From Mycosarcoma maydis (lineage: Eukaryota; Basidiomycota; Ustilaginomycetes; Ustilaginales): a stretch of DNA of 64,000 bases. Every line of letters starts with the position of its first letter. Position 1 is the stretch's first letter. Below, piece after piece: positions 50,308-60,689 of the stretch. Under the pieces are notes generated by a model. The model made no database searches, had not been told where the DNA came from, and was given only the letters and a program-made list of their open reading frames with translations. The stretch lies in the NCBI RefSeq assembly GCF_000328475.2, contig NC_026482.1:372001-436000 (forward strand). Direction: 5' to 3'. The translations under genes were made by a program, and so were the position numbers.

Positions 50308-51256
50308 GCTTTCAAGACACGACACTCTCACACTCTTTGAAGTTTTTAAAAAAAGGGGTTAACGTCAACACTGAAAGCTCAAGCACAAACTCTGCGGTGC
50401 TGATGCAACGCGCAAACCTACCAAATACGTTGCACAAGTTGGCCACTCGTCTTTGTGCATCGTTGGTGCTACTTTGTGTGCTTCGATGTTGCATAGTCAT
50501 GAATTAGCCTTTGCAAAGACGTCCAAGATGGCTGCTGACGGGCTTTGTTTCTGTAAGCGGCTTCACAGAGTATCTTGTGTTGTTCTAGATCTGGCAGGCG
50601 ACGAAGATCATTCCACACAAGACCTGTAACTTGACTTGATTATCCATCCACCCAAGGCGGCCATGGCTCATTTTAAATATTATATTTTGTTCCCCTTGTT
50701 GCCTTGCGTACGCCGTTGCCCATCGTCTCAATGGCGATCATGACCCTGAGAGACTGTCAGAGTCGCATCTCACGATCGCGTGGCGCCTCTCGCTTGGTTC
50801 TGCAGGAATTTAAAGCATGAATGTGCTGTGCACGTTCTCAATCGAGAGCACCTCTGCAAACTTGCCCTACAGCGTGGGTTCAGTTCTGCAACCACAGATT
50901 GCCAACTTTGCCATCTTGATTCTGTGTCCAGTGTGAACCTTGCTTCTTCCAGCTGAAAGCCCTGACAATCTAGTTTCTCCTCCCTGCCAGTCGTCGGTGA
51001 TTCGCGGTTATCGGGATCCGACAAGAGAAAGATCGAGACGAGACGCTAACGATTTAAAGCTCGACCTGCTTTTTCTCCGAGCTGATGCGGAAAACCCCAT
51101 TCACGATTTGGCAGCGAACGTGCAGCCGAATCTGCTGCGGGGGTTGTGTTTCATGTTTCAAGTTTGGTTCATTCACGATTGTCTGTGCGTTGGCGATTCG
51201 CTGGAGCGTTTCGCAGCCGCCAGCCATTGTCAGAACGTCGTGTTGCCGTCGCTCAC

Positions 51257-51544
51257 CGACTTGCTCCGTTGCACCATCGATATCGTTGCACATCGATATC
51301 GCCAGCGAAAAGCACCAGTAGGCTGTACAGCCACAGTTGGTTCGAGTGATGCTTCGAGTCTCGAATCATCTGCTCCGCGCAGGGTAGTTTCAATTTCTTG
51401 GTGCATCGCCACGACACTGCCATCAGCCTCTTGTCCGAACTGTAAGAGTGTGCTGAGTCCGAACTCGAGATGACTCATGAGTTTCTGAGGTTTCTCCACC
51501 GAGCAGACCAGGCGTCGTTTTGGACTCGTAATCTCAACCGCATC
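51257..51544 (-). CDS. Candidate internal exon of an unresolved spliced gene
   Basis: An open block of 96 codons with a strong acceptor (GCTAAC branch site, 20 nt further GTGTAG) at its 5' side and a GTGAGC donor at its 3' side. The reading is protein-like: MSHLEFGLSTLLQFGQEADG and HQEIETTLRGADDSRLEASL. No domain is recognised. Further blocks upstream on the same strand (51550-51960) also read well, for example LEDMDRQLLEAFRC and RDELLLDIKFKPST, but I cannot join them consistently. The opposite strand is also open here (50940-51473), with a more cysteine/serine-rich translation that I consider the shadow. Confidence 0.28.
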
Positions 51545-52709
51545 CTACACCTGACAGTCAACTCAGTTAGCGGTGCTCGCCAGGTTCTGCATTCCGAGCT
51601 TGACATGCAGTACATCGAAACGCTTCCAAAAGCTGGCGATCCATATCCTCGAGGTCGCTTGGATATACCGATTCCGGAGCTCCTTGTGCACTGCATGTTT
51701 TCACAGATGTACTGTAGCACTTTGCCGTGACGCTAGTGGCCACATCGCCCCGTCAGGTACCAAGTCGTGCACAGCCCCGAAAATGGCACAACCGTGAACA
51801 CTCCTTGAGTTGGGCGCATGCTTTTCAAACAAGCTACGTGCTAGGCTTGAACTTGATGTCGAGCAGAAGCTCGTCCCGATACGACTCTCTGCGGACACTT
51901 GGTTCAGCGCTTCCAACTCTTCCGCCCGTCGCTTGATCATCTGCACACTTTGATGTGCGATCAACTCTCAATTCTAATGTGAACTCACCCTTCAAAGGCT
52001 TTTAATGCATTCGTGATTGTCGCATCTGTTCCGTACCGTCATCAACAAGAAATTTCGAATCAACTCCACTCACGACTCACGCCTCGCACATAGCCAAATC
52101 TTGAACAAACAACTTTCCTTTCTAACGCACTAAGCGAACCCATATCCCCGCATCTAAGCATGCCAAGCGAGGACAGCGAACTCTTCAGCGCTCCTGACCG
52201 ATTCTGAGCTGTTTGTGCTTGCAGGCTCCACACCATGCGTGATGGTCACGCGCGTGGTGGACTGTTGGGCATGCGAACAGTTTCGCAGACCAGTCACCTA
52301 GCTTTTTGCGTCCGCAATCTCTCAGACACCAACAGAACTCGTCTGCAGGCTATTCAGAGCCAAACGCCGAGAGAAAGCAATGACGTAAAGCCACAATTAG
52401 TTATCCACAGGGTGCTTCTTCACAGAAGCCAAACAAAGTAAAACAAAGGCGAGGTGTGAAAGCATGGTCAGTATATTCATTCACAGTGCCTCACAACCAT
52501 AGCATCTGAATCTGTCGCACTTCGCTATGAAAACCATGGTGGACGTCCCTCTCAGGGTGCGGCAGTAACCTATAAGCGCTTCTGCACCGCGGCGAACGAC
52601 TCTGACCTACTCTTCTAGCCCTTCCCTCATAAGCGCACCTGATTTTTGGCCTTACCACGTCTATCCCACCCATCCATCGAGAGTCTCGACACGCCCACAC
52701 GTTACCAAC

Positions 52710-53828
52710 ATGTCAACTAGCACAACCACATCGCAAGGTCCCAAGGTACTGCTCACGGGCGTGTCCGGCTTTGTAGGCTCGCATGTGCTCGACCAGCTGC
52801 TCAAGTCGTCCCGCAGCTACCACGTCACCTGCGTTATCCGATCCAAGGCGAAAACGGAGCCATGGCTATCGAGGCAGTTTGCCGCTGGTTTCCAACAGAA
52901 CCGTATCGATGTTATCGAGGTCTCCGACCTGTTGGCCTCCGGATGCCTTGACAGTGCTGTCGAGGCCAAAGACTACATTGTCCACGTCGCTTCTCCTTAT
53001 GTGCTCAGTGCCAAGAACAACAAGCGCGACATTATCGATCCTGCTATCAAAATGACGCAAAACGTGCTCGACGCCGCTCTGAAAGCCGAAAACAAGGCCA
53101 AGGCTGCTGGCGAAAAGCCCAAACTGAAACGTATCGTCGTCACCTCTTCATTTGCTGCCATTCTCAACCCATTGAAGGGCATCGAGCAACGCGACTACAC
53201 TTACACGGACAAGGACTGGCAGCCGATCCAGTATGCTTTCATGGGAATGTTCTACTCTCCTCTCGCCTACCTCATCTCCAAGACGCTTGCCGAAAAGTCG
53301 GTATGGAACTTCCTCGAACAACACAAGCCCAGCTTTGATGCTGCTACCGTCAACCCACCGAATATCTATGGACCCATTATTCACGAGGTCAAGTCCGAAG
53401 ATGCCATCAATACCTCCTCGGCCGAGCCTTGGAAGCTGTACAAAGCCGGGGGGCCTAATGGCGATGGTAAAGTGCCTGCCGAAGCCCTCTGGTCCTTCTG
53501 CGACGTACGTGATGTGGCCAAGGTGCACGTTGCCGCGCTGGACAATCCCAAGGCGCACAACACGCGCTACCTTGCGTGCGGTGGAAGCATCTCGTGGCAA
53601 GAGGTGGCGGACGAGATTCACAGCAACCCAGAATACCCACAAGAACTTAAGGATCACATTCCACGCGGTACACCCGGTCAACGACACCGTCCTAGCCCCC
53701 TGGCTAAGCTCGACACGAGCCGGGCCGAGAAGGACTTGGGAATCGAGTTTCTCGACTGGAAAGAGTCGGTCATCAAGGGGTCGTTGTACAGCTTCATCGA
53801 GATCGAGAAGAGTTGGGGTCACCAGTAA
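52710..53828 (+). CDS. NAD(P)-dependent reductase of the extended SDR family (Gre2/dihydroflavonol-reductase type)
   Basis: A 372-residue cytosolic oxidoreductase. The Rossmann loop VLLTGVSGFVGSH (14-26) gives the TGxxGxxG motif of extended short-chain dehydrogenases. The catalytic pair Tyr187-Lys191 is in SPLAYLISKTLAEK, with the catalytic Ser in VVTSSFAAI. The NPPNIYGP and EVADEI elements match Gre2 and related methylglyoxal or ketone reductases. NADPH is the likely cofactor, since a basic IRSK segment follows beta-2. The substrate is an aldehyde or ketone and cannot be specified. A single exon; start ATG at 52710. Confidence 0.9.
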   Translation: MSTSTTTSQGPKVLLTGVSGFVGSHVLDQLLKSSRSYHVTCVIRSKAKTEPWLSRQFAAGFQQNRIDVIEVSDLLASGCLDSAVEAKDYIVHVASPYVLSAKNNKRDIIDPAIKMTQNVLDAALKAENKAKAAGEKPKLKRIVVTSSFAAILNPLKGIEQRDYTYTDKDWQPIQYAFMGMFYSPLAYLISKTLAEKSVWNFLEQHKPSFDAATVNPPNIYGPIIHEVKSEDAINTSSAEPWKLYKAGGPNGDGKVPAEALWSFCDVRDVAKVHVAALDNPKAHNTRYLACGGSISWQEVADEIHSNPEYPQELKDHIPRGTPGQRHRPSPLAKLDTSRAEKDLGIEFLDWKESVIKGSLYSFIEIEKSWGHQ

Positions 53829-54139
53829 TGCACCAGATACTTTGCGCCTCCAGTGTTGACGGATGCCGGAATGTCCCAGACTGAATCGGTTGCAATTGTT
53901 CTGTTTTTGTCCTCTTCAGATACCCTTCGTGCTCAATGTCATATACAAACACTCTTGCCCACAGCTGTCTATGAAGCTCTTCCCAGTCTGATCCTGAAGC
54001 CAAGACCGTGGAGATGTGAATTGCAATGCACGCTGATCGATTTGGCACAAGGATCAGGTTCTGTCACACCAAAACAGGGGTCAAGTCAGCAACAATACCT
54101 GACTATAGACACGGACGGAAGCGACATTTGTTTGAGTAC
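53829..54139. other. Short convergent intergenic region
   Basis: About 310 bp between the ends of the GRE2-type and hexokinase genes. No gene, repeat or motif copy is recognised. Confidence 0.5.
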
Positions 54140-55636
54140 TTACTCGACACGATGACCGCTGGCGGCCTGCTTAGCAGCTTGAAGTGCGCCCAACGCAGCA
54201 CCTACACCACTTCCGTCCTTGGCCAGACCGATCTTGACACGCTTTTCGCCTTGTTCGCCAATGAGCTCGCGCAAAGCTCCGCGCATGCGCTCCTCAAAGT
54301 CTGTTCGAATTGCAGCAGCAAGCGGGTCAGTCATGATGAACAAACACCAAGATTTTGGGCGGCAAGGCGACTTACATGGGTAGTACTCGATTACACTTCC
54401 GTCCATACCGACCTTGACACCGTCATCGTTCAAGCCTGTGCCCTGCACGTTGCCCGTCTGCACCATGGTAGCTGCAATTGCCACAGCACTCAATCTCGCT
54501 GCACGTGTGCCGACGATGTTGCAAATGGTGCGTACCGTCTCGACATCTTCAGCAGACACGTATTCGTCCTTGATCTGCATCGTCTGCACCAGCACTTTGC
54601 GTGTTGCGCTGGTGGGCGAAGCGGCGTCTTGGGTATCCGCCTCGATAGCCGACATGTAGGCTGTGTCAAAAGCATATTGCGTGTTGAACAACTTGGATGA
54701 AAAGCCTTGGAAGAGCACGAGCTGATCGACGAGGTGGAGCAAAACGCAGCGTGCTACTTCGCCGAGGTACATGCCGCTGATCATTTTCTCGAAAATGTGG
54801 TTCCTTGGTCGAATGGATTCGCGATCGACCTGGTTGTCGTAGATGGTGACCGGTAGCGCCTTGCGATCGTCGTCGAAACCTCCCCATTCCGTGTTGATGA
54901 CCATGTGCGAAACCGAGCCATGAGCCGTCTTGAGCTTCTTGATTTTCGAAATGTGCTCGAGGTAAGCGCCGTTGGTACCGGTTCCAAAGATGGCGCTGAT
55001 GAGCGCCCCGTTGGAAGCGTAGGCGTGAGCAAGAAGCGCCCCGACCGTGTCATTAACGAGAGCGCTGCACTTGACCTTGATGTGCTTACGATCGAGCGCT
55101 TCCTGCAACAGTTGGACGACATCTTTGCCAGGAGCATCCGGGCAATTGAAGCCCTTGGTCCAGTGAATGAGGTGACCACTGTCGATGGCCGTCTGCTCGA
55201 CGGGGAAACTGAAAGTGAAGCCGAGGTGAAGCACATCTTCGGTGGACGAGGTGCCAAAGTCGGTCAAGAAATTGTCGACACTGGTGGCCATGTAATCAAA
55301 GAGATCACGAACAGGGCCCTGTTTGAGCTGGTCAGAGACCTTGTACTTTTCTTGCTTTATGGCAAACGTGCCCTTGCCGTCGAGAGCCACTTCGCAAACA
55401 CGTAGATTGGTTCCTCCAAGGTCAAGAGCAAGGTAGGTACCCTTTTCCGAGCCGGTAGGAACACCAGTGACGAAGGATGGGATCATTTGCATCTCGGCTC
55501 CATGATTGGCGAGGCCATAATTGTAAAGCTCCTGAAAACGCGCGACGAGCGACTCGAGCAAAGGCTTGTCGAGTGTGAACTGATCTCGGATCGCCTCGAC
55601 GGCTTGCTGTCGCGAAACGGACGGAACAGCTGGCAT
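54140..55636 (-). CDS. Hexokinase (two exons)
   Basis: Model: exon 1 at 54376-55636 and exon 2 at 54140-54300, giving 473 residues. It phosphorylates glucose and other hexoses to enter glycolysis and may also signal in glucose repression. Visible motifs are the phosphate loop LALDLGGTNLRVCEV, the sugar-binding hexokinase signature LGFTFSFPVEQTAIDSGHLI, KGFNCPDAPGKDVV, the catalytic-base segment VNDTVGALLAHAY and the adenosine loop IFGTGTNGAYLE. The 75-nt intron (54301-54375; GTAAGT donor, GACTGAC branch, GAACAG acceptor) restores EYYPYFEERM, the expected hexokinase sequence. The intron is a multiple of three without an in-frame stop, so the unspliced frame also reads through. The stop codon overlaps a GTAAGT-like sequence, so a further 3' exon cannot be excluded. 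Confidence 0.95.
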   Translation of the reverse strand: MPAVPSVSRQQAVEAIRDQFTLDKPLLESLVARFQELYNYGLANHGAEMQMIPSFVTGVPTGSEKGTYLALDLGGTNLRVCEVALDGKGTFAIKQEKYKVSDQLKQGPVRDLFDYMATSVDNFLTDFGTSSTEDVLHLGFTFSFPVEQTAIDSGHLIHWTKGFNCPDAPGKDVVQLLQEALDRKHIKVKCSALVNDTVGALLAHAYASNGALISAIFGTGTNGAYLEHISKIKKLKTAHGSVSHMVINTEWGGFDDDRKALPVTIYDNQVDRESIRPRNHIFEKMISGMYLGEVARCVLLHLVDQLVLFQGFSSKLFNTQYAFDTAYMSAIEADTQDAASPTSATRKVLVQTMQIKDEYVSAEDVETVRTICNIVGTRAARLSAVAIAATMVQTGNVQGTGLNDDGVKVGMDGSVIEYYPCKSPCRPKSWCLFIMTDPLAAAIRTDFEERMRGALRELIGEQGEKRVKIGLAKDGSGVGAALGALQAAKQAASGHRVE

Positions 55637-57166
55637 CGTGATTCAGTAGTGAAGGATCCAGTCTGGTTTGGGATGAGATACAGACGAGCAAGAACCGATG
55701 TGCCTTTGAGGTGCTTTCGTAGCGTCGAGGAAAGAATAGACCAAGATGAATGATTCGACCGAGAGAGGACGCTGAGCGACGGGCAAGGATGGAGAAACCG
55801 AATCGCTTGCAGGTGACAACCAGAAGAATCGACAAAGGCAATCGTGAATGGCCGATGCGCACGCTCAGCGAAAGCCAACAGCCAAGAGCAGAACAGATCT
55901 AACCAGCCTGCACAGACGGGACACGGCAAGACATGAGAGCTGCTTTCGGTGCAAAGCTAACACGCAAGCCTGAGCCAGGGTCACGCAGCCTTGCCAACAA
56001 ATCTGAGAATGAAGTACGAAATCTTATAAAATCACGAATCACGAATCGGTCTGGCAAGCGTCAAGATGAAAGAGACAGTCACGAGTTGAATTCAGGCAGT
56101 CAGCCTAACAATCACGCGTCACCAGCCCCAGGCACCAAGCACAAACGCCAAGCCACGAGCACCAAGAGTGAAGCGCTACCTGACCACGAATGTAAGAAGA
56201 AGGCAACCGATCTTGCGCCGAAAATCACGAATCGTGAATGTGGATTTCTGTGAAGCGCTCGCTTTGCAGAACCTCACGCCTCGGTGGGACTTGGGCCCTT
56301 CCCGCTTTCCACTTCCCGCTTCCCGCTGTGCTGGTCTTCAAGCCTCAAACGCAGTCAGTATGATTCAAGCAATACGTACGTCAGCGTGCGCCCCCGGGAT
56401 GCAAAAACCGCGCAGACAACAGAGCAACACTCACGAACCACGAATTGCGGCTGGGACGACATTCGTATCGAACAGGAGCAGTTGCACCAGAACACTTCGG
56501 CAGTTGCACACTCCTATCTCCGTTGTTGTGCAAGGCTTGCGCTCTCTCCTACCTTTGTTCTGTTCTGGCCCCCAGCGCCCCGCCCCCAGCCTGCAGGATC
56601 TCGCAGTCACCTACTGCGGGTGCGGTGCTGCCCACACGCGTTTTGTACAAAGTGAATAGGGCTCTGCTGCAGCCACAACTAGAAAGGACATCGGATCTGA
56701 CTCAATTTCTGCCCCGATCTCACTCCAATCGGGCTCTTCTCCCGATCTCACCCAACCCAGATGACCGAAAAGGTACTCGGTGTCAAAGGTAAACGACAGC
56801 TTATCTGCTGTGCACATACTGCAGACAAGCCTGCATTTTGTGATCACGTTCTTCCTGCTAGACCTCTCTAAAAATGAACACGTTCTCTTCAGCTCATCGT
56901 CCCATTGGATTAGCCTCAGGCCCGACTTTACCTGTCGTCCTGCCAATGGATAGCCTCGTGTTGCACACCCCGAGCTCGCAGTCCGGGTAAGGTCCCTGAT
57001 CAGTCGCAGTCACAAGGGCGAGGACCCGGTGTGGATGAATAAATATCATGCGTACTTGCTATGAACCCCATTGGCAACACCATTCTTGCCCCCCTTTAAA
57101 GACACTATCTTGCCAAATTGCCACTAGTAACGCTGGGGCAATCTCGCTCTGCAAGTGCGAGCAGAT
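55637..57166. other. Divergent intergenic region, hexokinase / acid phosphatase
   Basis: About 1.5 kb. A tandem AATCACGAATCACGAATC is at about 56032-56047 and AATCACGAATCGTGAATG at about 56223-56240. The frames of 100-160 codons here read as non-coding. An upstream exon of the phosphatase could be hidden near the right end, since that protein lacks a signal peptide as modelled. Confidence 0.5.
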
Positions 57167-59020
57167 ATGCCGGCTATTACTCAGAGCCTTGCCTTTATCG
57201 GCGCATCTGGAGCGCCCCCACCCCATCTCCCGAGCACCTTGGTCTTGCCACCTGACATTTTCCACAATCTTGGTCACTACTCCCCCTGGTTTCCCGCTAA
57301 TGCCCTGTCGCAACAGGTCGACAACCATGATGAATGCGAGGTAACCTTTGTTAGCCAGCTCGAACGACACGGCTCCCGTTACCCGACCGGTGGCGCATTC
57401 AAGGAACTGCGCAAGACGCTTCAACAGATCGCTTCGCATCTAAAGCATGTACCTGATGCAGGCCAGAACGTTGCACCTACCGAAGCGCTCGAGCCGCAGC
57501 TCCAATGGCTTCGTCACTGGGTTGATACCAAAAAGACGGAAGATGGCGGCCTGCGCAATCGTCTCGGCAACTCGGAGCTGACGCCATACGGTCAATTCGA
57601 AGCTTATTCTTCAGGCAGACGCTTCTATGAACAGTATGCACACCTTTTTGAAGCGCAGCACGTTCAGGTCAACGCCGACTACAACGTCGAGCTGAATCAT
57701 GCAAGCTCCGCTCTCGAGTCTCTCTGCAGAACGTCCGAGGTATCTTCCTCCTCCGGCATCTGGACTGCGGCACATCTCTTCTCCCGCGTTCGTCGAGCCG
57801 TATGTCGCCTCCTGGACTCAGGCTCAACCGCCGATTCGGCGCAGCTAGGTCAGCAACTCGCCAAACGTCCCTTCGTTCGTGCATCAGGAGCCGATCGCGT
57901 CATCACTACCTCCCGCTTCTGGCTCCAGGGCTTTGCGCATTCTCCTGACAAACCATTCCAGCACGCCCCGCCCGAGTCGGCTCCATGGCCACAAAAAGGT
58001 CGACCTGTGGTGATCGACGACCTCAAGAGCGACAAGCCGCACAGGCGAATCCGCAACCTTCCCGAGCCCGATGTCATCATCTCCGAAGCACGCAAATCAG
58101 ACAAGCTTGGTCAGATTACTAGCAACAACACGCTCGACGTCTACACGTGCTCAGCTTTCGAGCGTGACTATCGCGACAATGCACAGAGCCTTGCTTCCCG
58201 CAAAACAGCGTCATTCTCGAGCAACGCTACCGCATCCATTCGGGCGCGACTAGCGAGCCAGCTCGGTGTGCGACGCGGTGGAAGCAAAGATCGACGCGGT
58301 GAAAGGATCCATCTGGAGCCTCGCCAGGTGTTACAGCTGTTCAGTCTGTGCGCCTTTGATACTGTGGCGAGACTCGACCCTTACGGACTCTGGTACAACC
58401 AACCAGAGCGCAACAAAGACGCCATGAGTCCCTTCTGCAGCCTGTTTGAGCCGGAAGAATTCGGCAGCATTTACGAAATTACTACCGACTTGGAAAAGGA
58501 CTACGGCTTTGCAACACACAACCCTCTGCACAAAGCCCTCGCCACTCCTTGGTTGCGAGAGCTTCTGGCGAGGCTTGAGAACAGACGACCCGTCATGTCT
58601 CCTCCAACGTCCATCAACACTACCCTCGATGAAGATCGCGCTACGTTCCCCGTGTCAGCCGCACAAGGCCCACGCGCTTTTGTTGATTTCACTCATGATA
58701 ACCAGCTCGCACCTGTGATCGCTGCGCTTGGATTATGGGACGAGGATCATCGTTGGACCACTTCACAGACTACGCCTTTCTCAGGGAGGATGACGGTAGA
58801 GAGATTGGAATGCCGGGGCGAGGCATACATTCGCGTCTTGGTCAACGACAAGCCTGCTAATGTCTCCCATGGAAGCTGGTGCGCCCATACACCAGGATTC
58901 AAGACCTCTCACGACGACCATCTCTGCCCTCAGAATGCATTCCTCGAACCTCTTCAGTGGGTCGATCAGCCAGATGAGTGGGACAAGTGCTACACAAAGA
59001 CGGGCGCAAACGTTGATTAG
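57167..59020 (+). CDS. Histidine acid phosphatase (phytase / MINPP-like)
   Basis: A 617-residue branch-2 histidine phosphatase. The active-site motif RHGSRYPTGG (Arg67, His68) follows VTFVSQLE, and the proton-donor HD pair is in FVDFTHDNQLAPV near the C-terminus. The N-terminal HNLGHYSPWFPA and the C-terminal cysteines fit fungal phytases and multiple inositol polyphosphate phosphatases. Longer than usual phytases (about 450-500), it has insertions around 170-210 and 260-370. No signal peptide is seen after the ATG at 57167, which is odd for a family that is normally secreted; an unseen 5' exon or intracellular use are both possible. The substrate may be phytate or other phosphomonoesters. 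Confidence 0.85.
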   Translation: MPAITQSLAFIGASGAPPPHLPSTLVLPPDIFHNLGHYSPWFPANALSQQVDNHDECEVTFVSQLERHGSRYPTGGAFKELRKTLQQIASHLKHVPDAGQNVAPTEALEPQLQWLRHWVDTKKTEDGGLRNRLGNSELTPYGQFEAYSSGRRFYEQYAHLFEAQHVQVNADYNVELNHASSALESLCRTSEVSSSSGIWTAAHLFSRVRRAVCRLLDSGSTADSAQLGQQLAKRPFVRASGADRVITTSRFWLQGFAHSPDKPFQHAPPESAPWPQKGRPVVIDDLKSDKPHRRIRNLPEPDVIISEARKSDKLGQITSNNTLDVYTCSAFERDYRDNAQSLASRKTASFSSNATASIRARLASQLGVRRGGSKDRRGERIHLEPRQVLQLFSLCAFDTVARLDPYGLWYNQPERNKDAMSPFCSLFEPEEFGSIYEITTDLEKDYGFATHNPLHKALATPWLRELLARLENRRPVMSPPTSINTTLDEDRATFPVSAAQGPRAFVDFTHDNQLAPVIAALGLWDEDHRWTTSQTTPFSGRMTVERLECRGEAYIRVLVNDKPANVSHGSWCAHTPGFKTSHDDHLCPQNAFLEPLQWVDQPDEWDKCYTKTGANVD

Positions 59021-59743
59021 AACGCCTTCTGATCCGCTAATTTTGTCAGTTGTTGCCTTCCCTACAAGCTTTCTTTTATTGATATTGATTCACCTAAAAC
59101 TATTCACTGACAGCGAATATCAACACACATGATGCTTTTAGCACCAGGATTGACGGTTTGTGAGAACGAGATCACGATTTTGTGTAGTCAGCACAGCAGA
59201 TCGATCGGGATTTGCTGATCGGGCTTTTGCTTCAACTCAGGAAGAAAGTGGGCAACGGTGAAAAAGGCAAACGGAGAAAAACAAAAAAAGAAAAGAAAAG
59301 AAGAGAAAGCTTTCGTAAGCTGGTTGAGGTTGAATAGTTGTTCTTTCACTTCTACCATCACCATCATGCCATAGCCCTTCGCTCGGCTACACTTCAACGC
59401 GTACGTACGACTGACTTTGCTCATCTTTTGTCTCTTGCGCTCCTTCTTTCCTGCTTCTGCTATCTTTTCACCGTCCGGCAATGAGCGATCGCGCTAGGTT
59501 TTAAAAAGCGCTCAATTTATCTGGCACCTCTTCGCCGAGCCCTTGGCTTCGATGGCAAGCGTTTGTGCTTGTCATCTGCTTTGGTCGATGCCGCAACTCT
59601 TGACTTCTGAGCCGTATATCTCCATTCAAAGGGATAATCATAGCAGTATCAGCAGCACGAGAGACAGCACCACCTCGAAGAACTGCCCGCTGATTCGCTT
59701 CTCGCCTTCTGTTCGATCCTCTTTGTTTGCAGGTACGCTCGCT
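59021..59743. other. Intergenic region and probable SDHAF3 leader
   Basis: Contains an A/G-rich simple tract near 59277-59308. A TTTGCAG acceptor-like site lies 12 bp before the SDHAF3 ATG, which suggests an intron in the 5' untranslated region. No separate gene is supported. Confidence 0.45.
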
Positions 59744-60265
59744 ATGTTTCGACCATCAACAAGCCTAGCGCTACGCTCGACGCTGCGTCAGCTGGCGTCA
59801 GCGTCTAATCAGCCCATCCCTCCTGGCTCAGAGATCAACGCGGTCAAACGTACTGTCGCCACTATCTTACCGCCTATCAGGCTCTACCGGCGCATCATTC
59901 GCGCACATCGTAGGCTCGACCCTGACATGCGTGCTGTTGGCGATAACTACGTCAAAGACGAATTTCGAAGGCACAAGAACATCGACAACCCACTGCAGAT
60001 TATCGGTTTCCTCAGCTCGTGGAAGATGTACCTCGATCAGCTCGAAGTGCAGCAGGGTCAACCTGGCGGCTTCCGAGGTCAACGACTAGACCCCCAGCTG
60101 CTCGAGAAGATGTCGGACGAGCAGATCTACCAGATTCACGAGCTTATGACCGCAACCCAAGAGGCGTACTCGGACAAGGCGCAGGCATTTCCACCAGAAA
60201 AGCAGAGGGAGTTAGCTGAAAAGGCGGCTGCCGACGCAGGCCTATCTGTCAAGAAGGATGAATGA
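59744..60265 (+). CDS. SDHAF3: Succinate dehydrogenase assembly factor 3 (Acn9/Sdh7, LYR protein)
   Basis: A 173-residue mitochondrial matrix protein that helps mature the iron-sulfur subunit of complex II. The first 35 residues, rich in Arg and Ser (MFRPSTSLALRSTLRQLASA), look like a mitochondrial presequence. The LYR tripeptide is Leu47-Tyr48-Arg49 in LPPIRLYRRIIRAHR. The conserved Acn9 block MRAVGDNYVKDEFRRHKN and the FLSSWKMYLDQL helix follow. The C-terminal tail is charged and somewhat longer than in yeast. The ATG at 59744 is chosen because it begins the presequence; the open frame runs further up through unrelated sequence. Confidence 0.93.
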   Translation: MFRPSTSLALRSTLRQLASASNQPIPPGSEINAVKRTVATILPPIRLYRRIIRAHRRLDPDMRAVGDNYVKDEFRRHKNIDNPLQIIGFLSSWKMYLDQLEVQQGQPGGFRGQRLDPQLLEKMSDEQIYQIHELMTATQEAYSDKAQAFPPEKQRELAEKAAADAGLSVKKDE

Positions 60266-60689
60266 GCCCAGGTCCTAGCTCAAGACCAGCTATCAGTTTC
60301 GGATTCCATATCACTGACCCTTCCGTGCACGTTCGCATTCGTTCGTTTCCCTCTCTCTCACATTTGTCTTTCGTTCGCATCGCACTTTTGTTCTGTTTTG
60401 GTCTTTTTTTAATCGCTGTATTTGTACTGCCGTCATTGCAACGTTCTGCGCTCAAGCTTCCTGTGTTCGTCGCTCTCGTCGACATCAGTGACAGTCATGA
60501 TGGCTTTGAGACAAATTCCGGAAATCGGTCTCTGATTTCAGCTCCTCGCCTGAAATTTTGCTCAATTTCAGAAGAAAGCGCTGATCCACCGCGTGCCGTG
60601 TGGCTGAAGACACTCGTGATTGAGACGCATGGCGTAGCTTCAGCACCACCACGTGCTGCACCTCTTGTTGCACACCTTACACTGTCAGC
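60266..60689. other. Short intergenic region
   Basis: 424 bp between SDHAF3 and the PUS-THUMP gene, both on +. A pyrimidine-rich leader is present around 60330-60420. A single CTCGTGATT motif copy is near 60614. Nothing coding is seen. Confidence 0.5.

Larger units (their letters stand above)
49751..52709. other. Long divergent intergenic region with motif array and a candidate spliced gene
   Basis: About 3 kb between the RTA1 gene and the GRE2-type gene. It holds the longest ATTCACG array in the window (50245-50307) and a candidate internal exon at 51257-51544 (-), listed separately. Frames between 50940 and 51964 are open on both strands and I could not settle which is real. Motif copies at about 51101 and 51171 argue that the 51080-51180 part is not coding. 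Confidence 0.5.

Noticed and set aside
50940..51473. 177-codon + strand frame
   Set aside because: Contains two intergenic ATTCACGATT motif copies in frame and a serine/cysteine-rich composition; the - strand reading of the same DNA is more protein-like.
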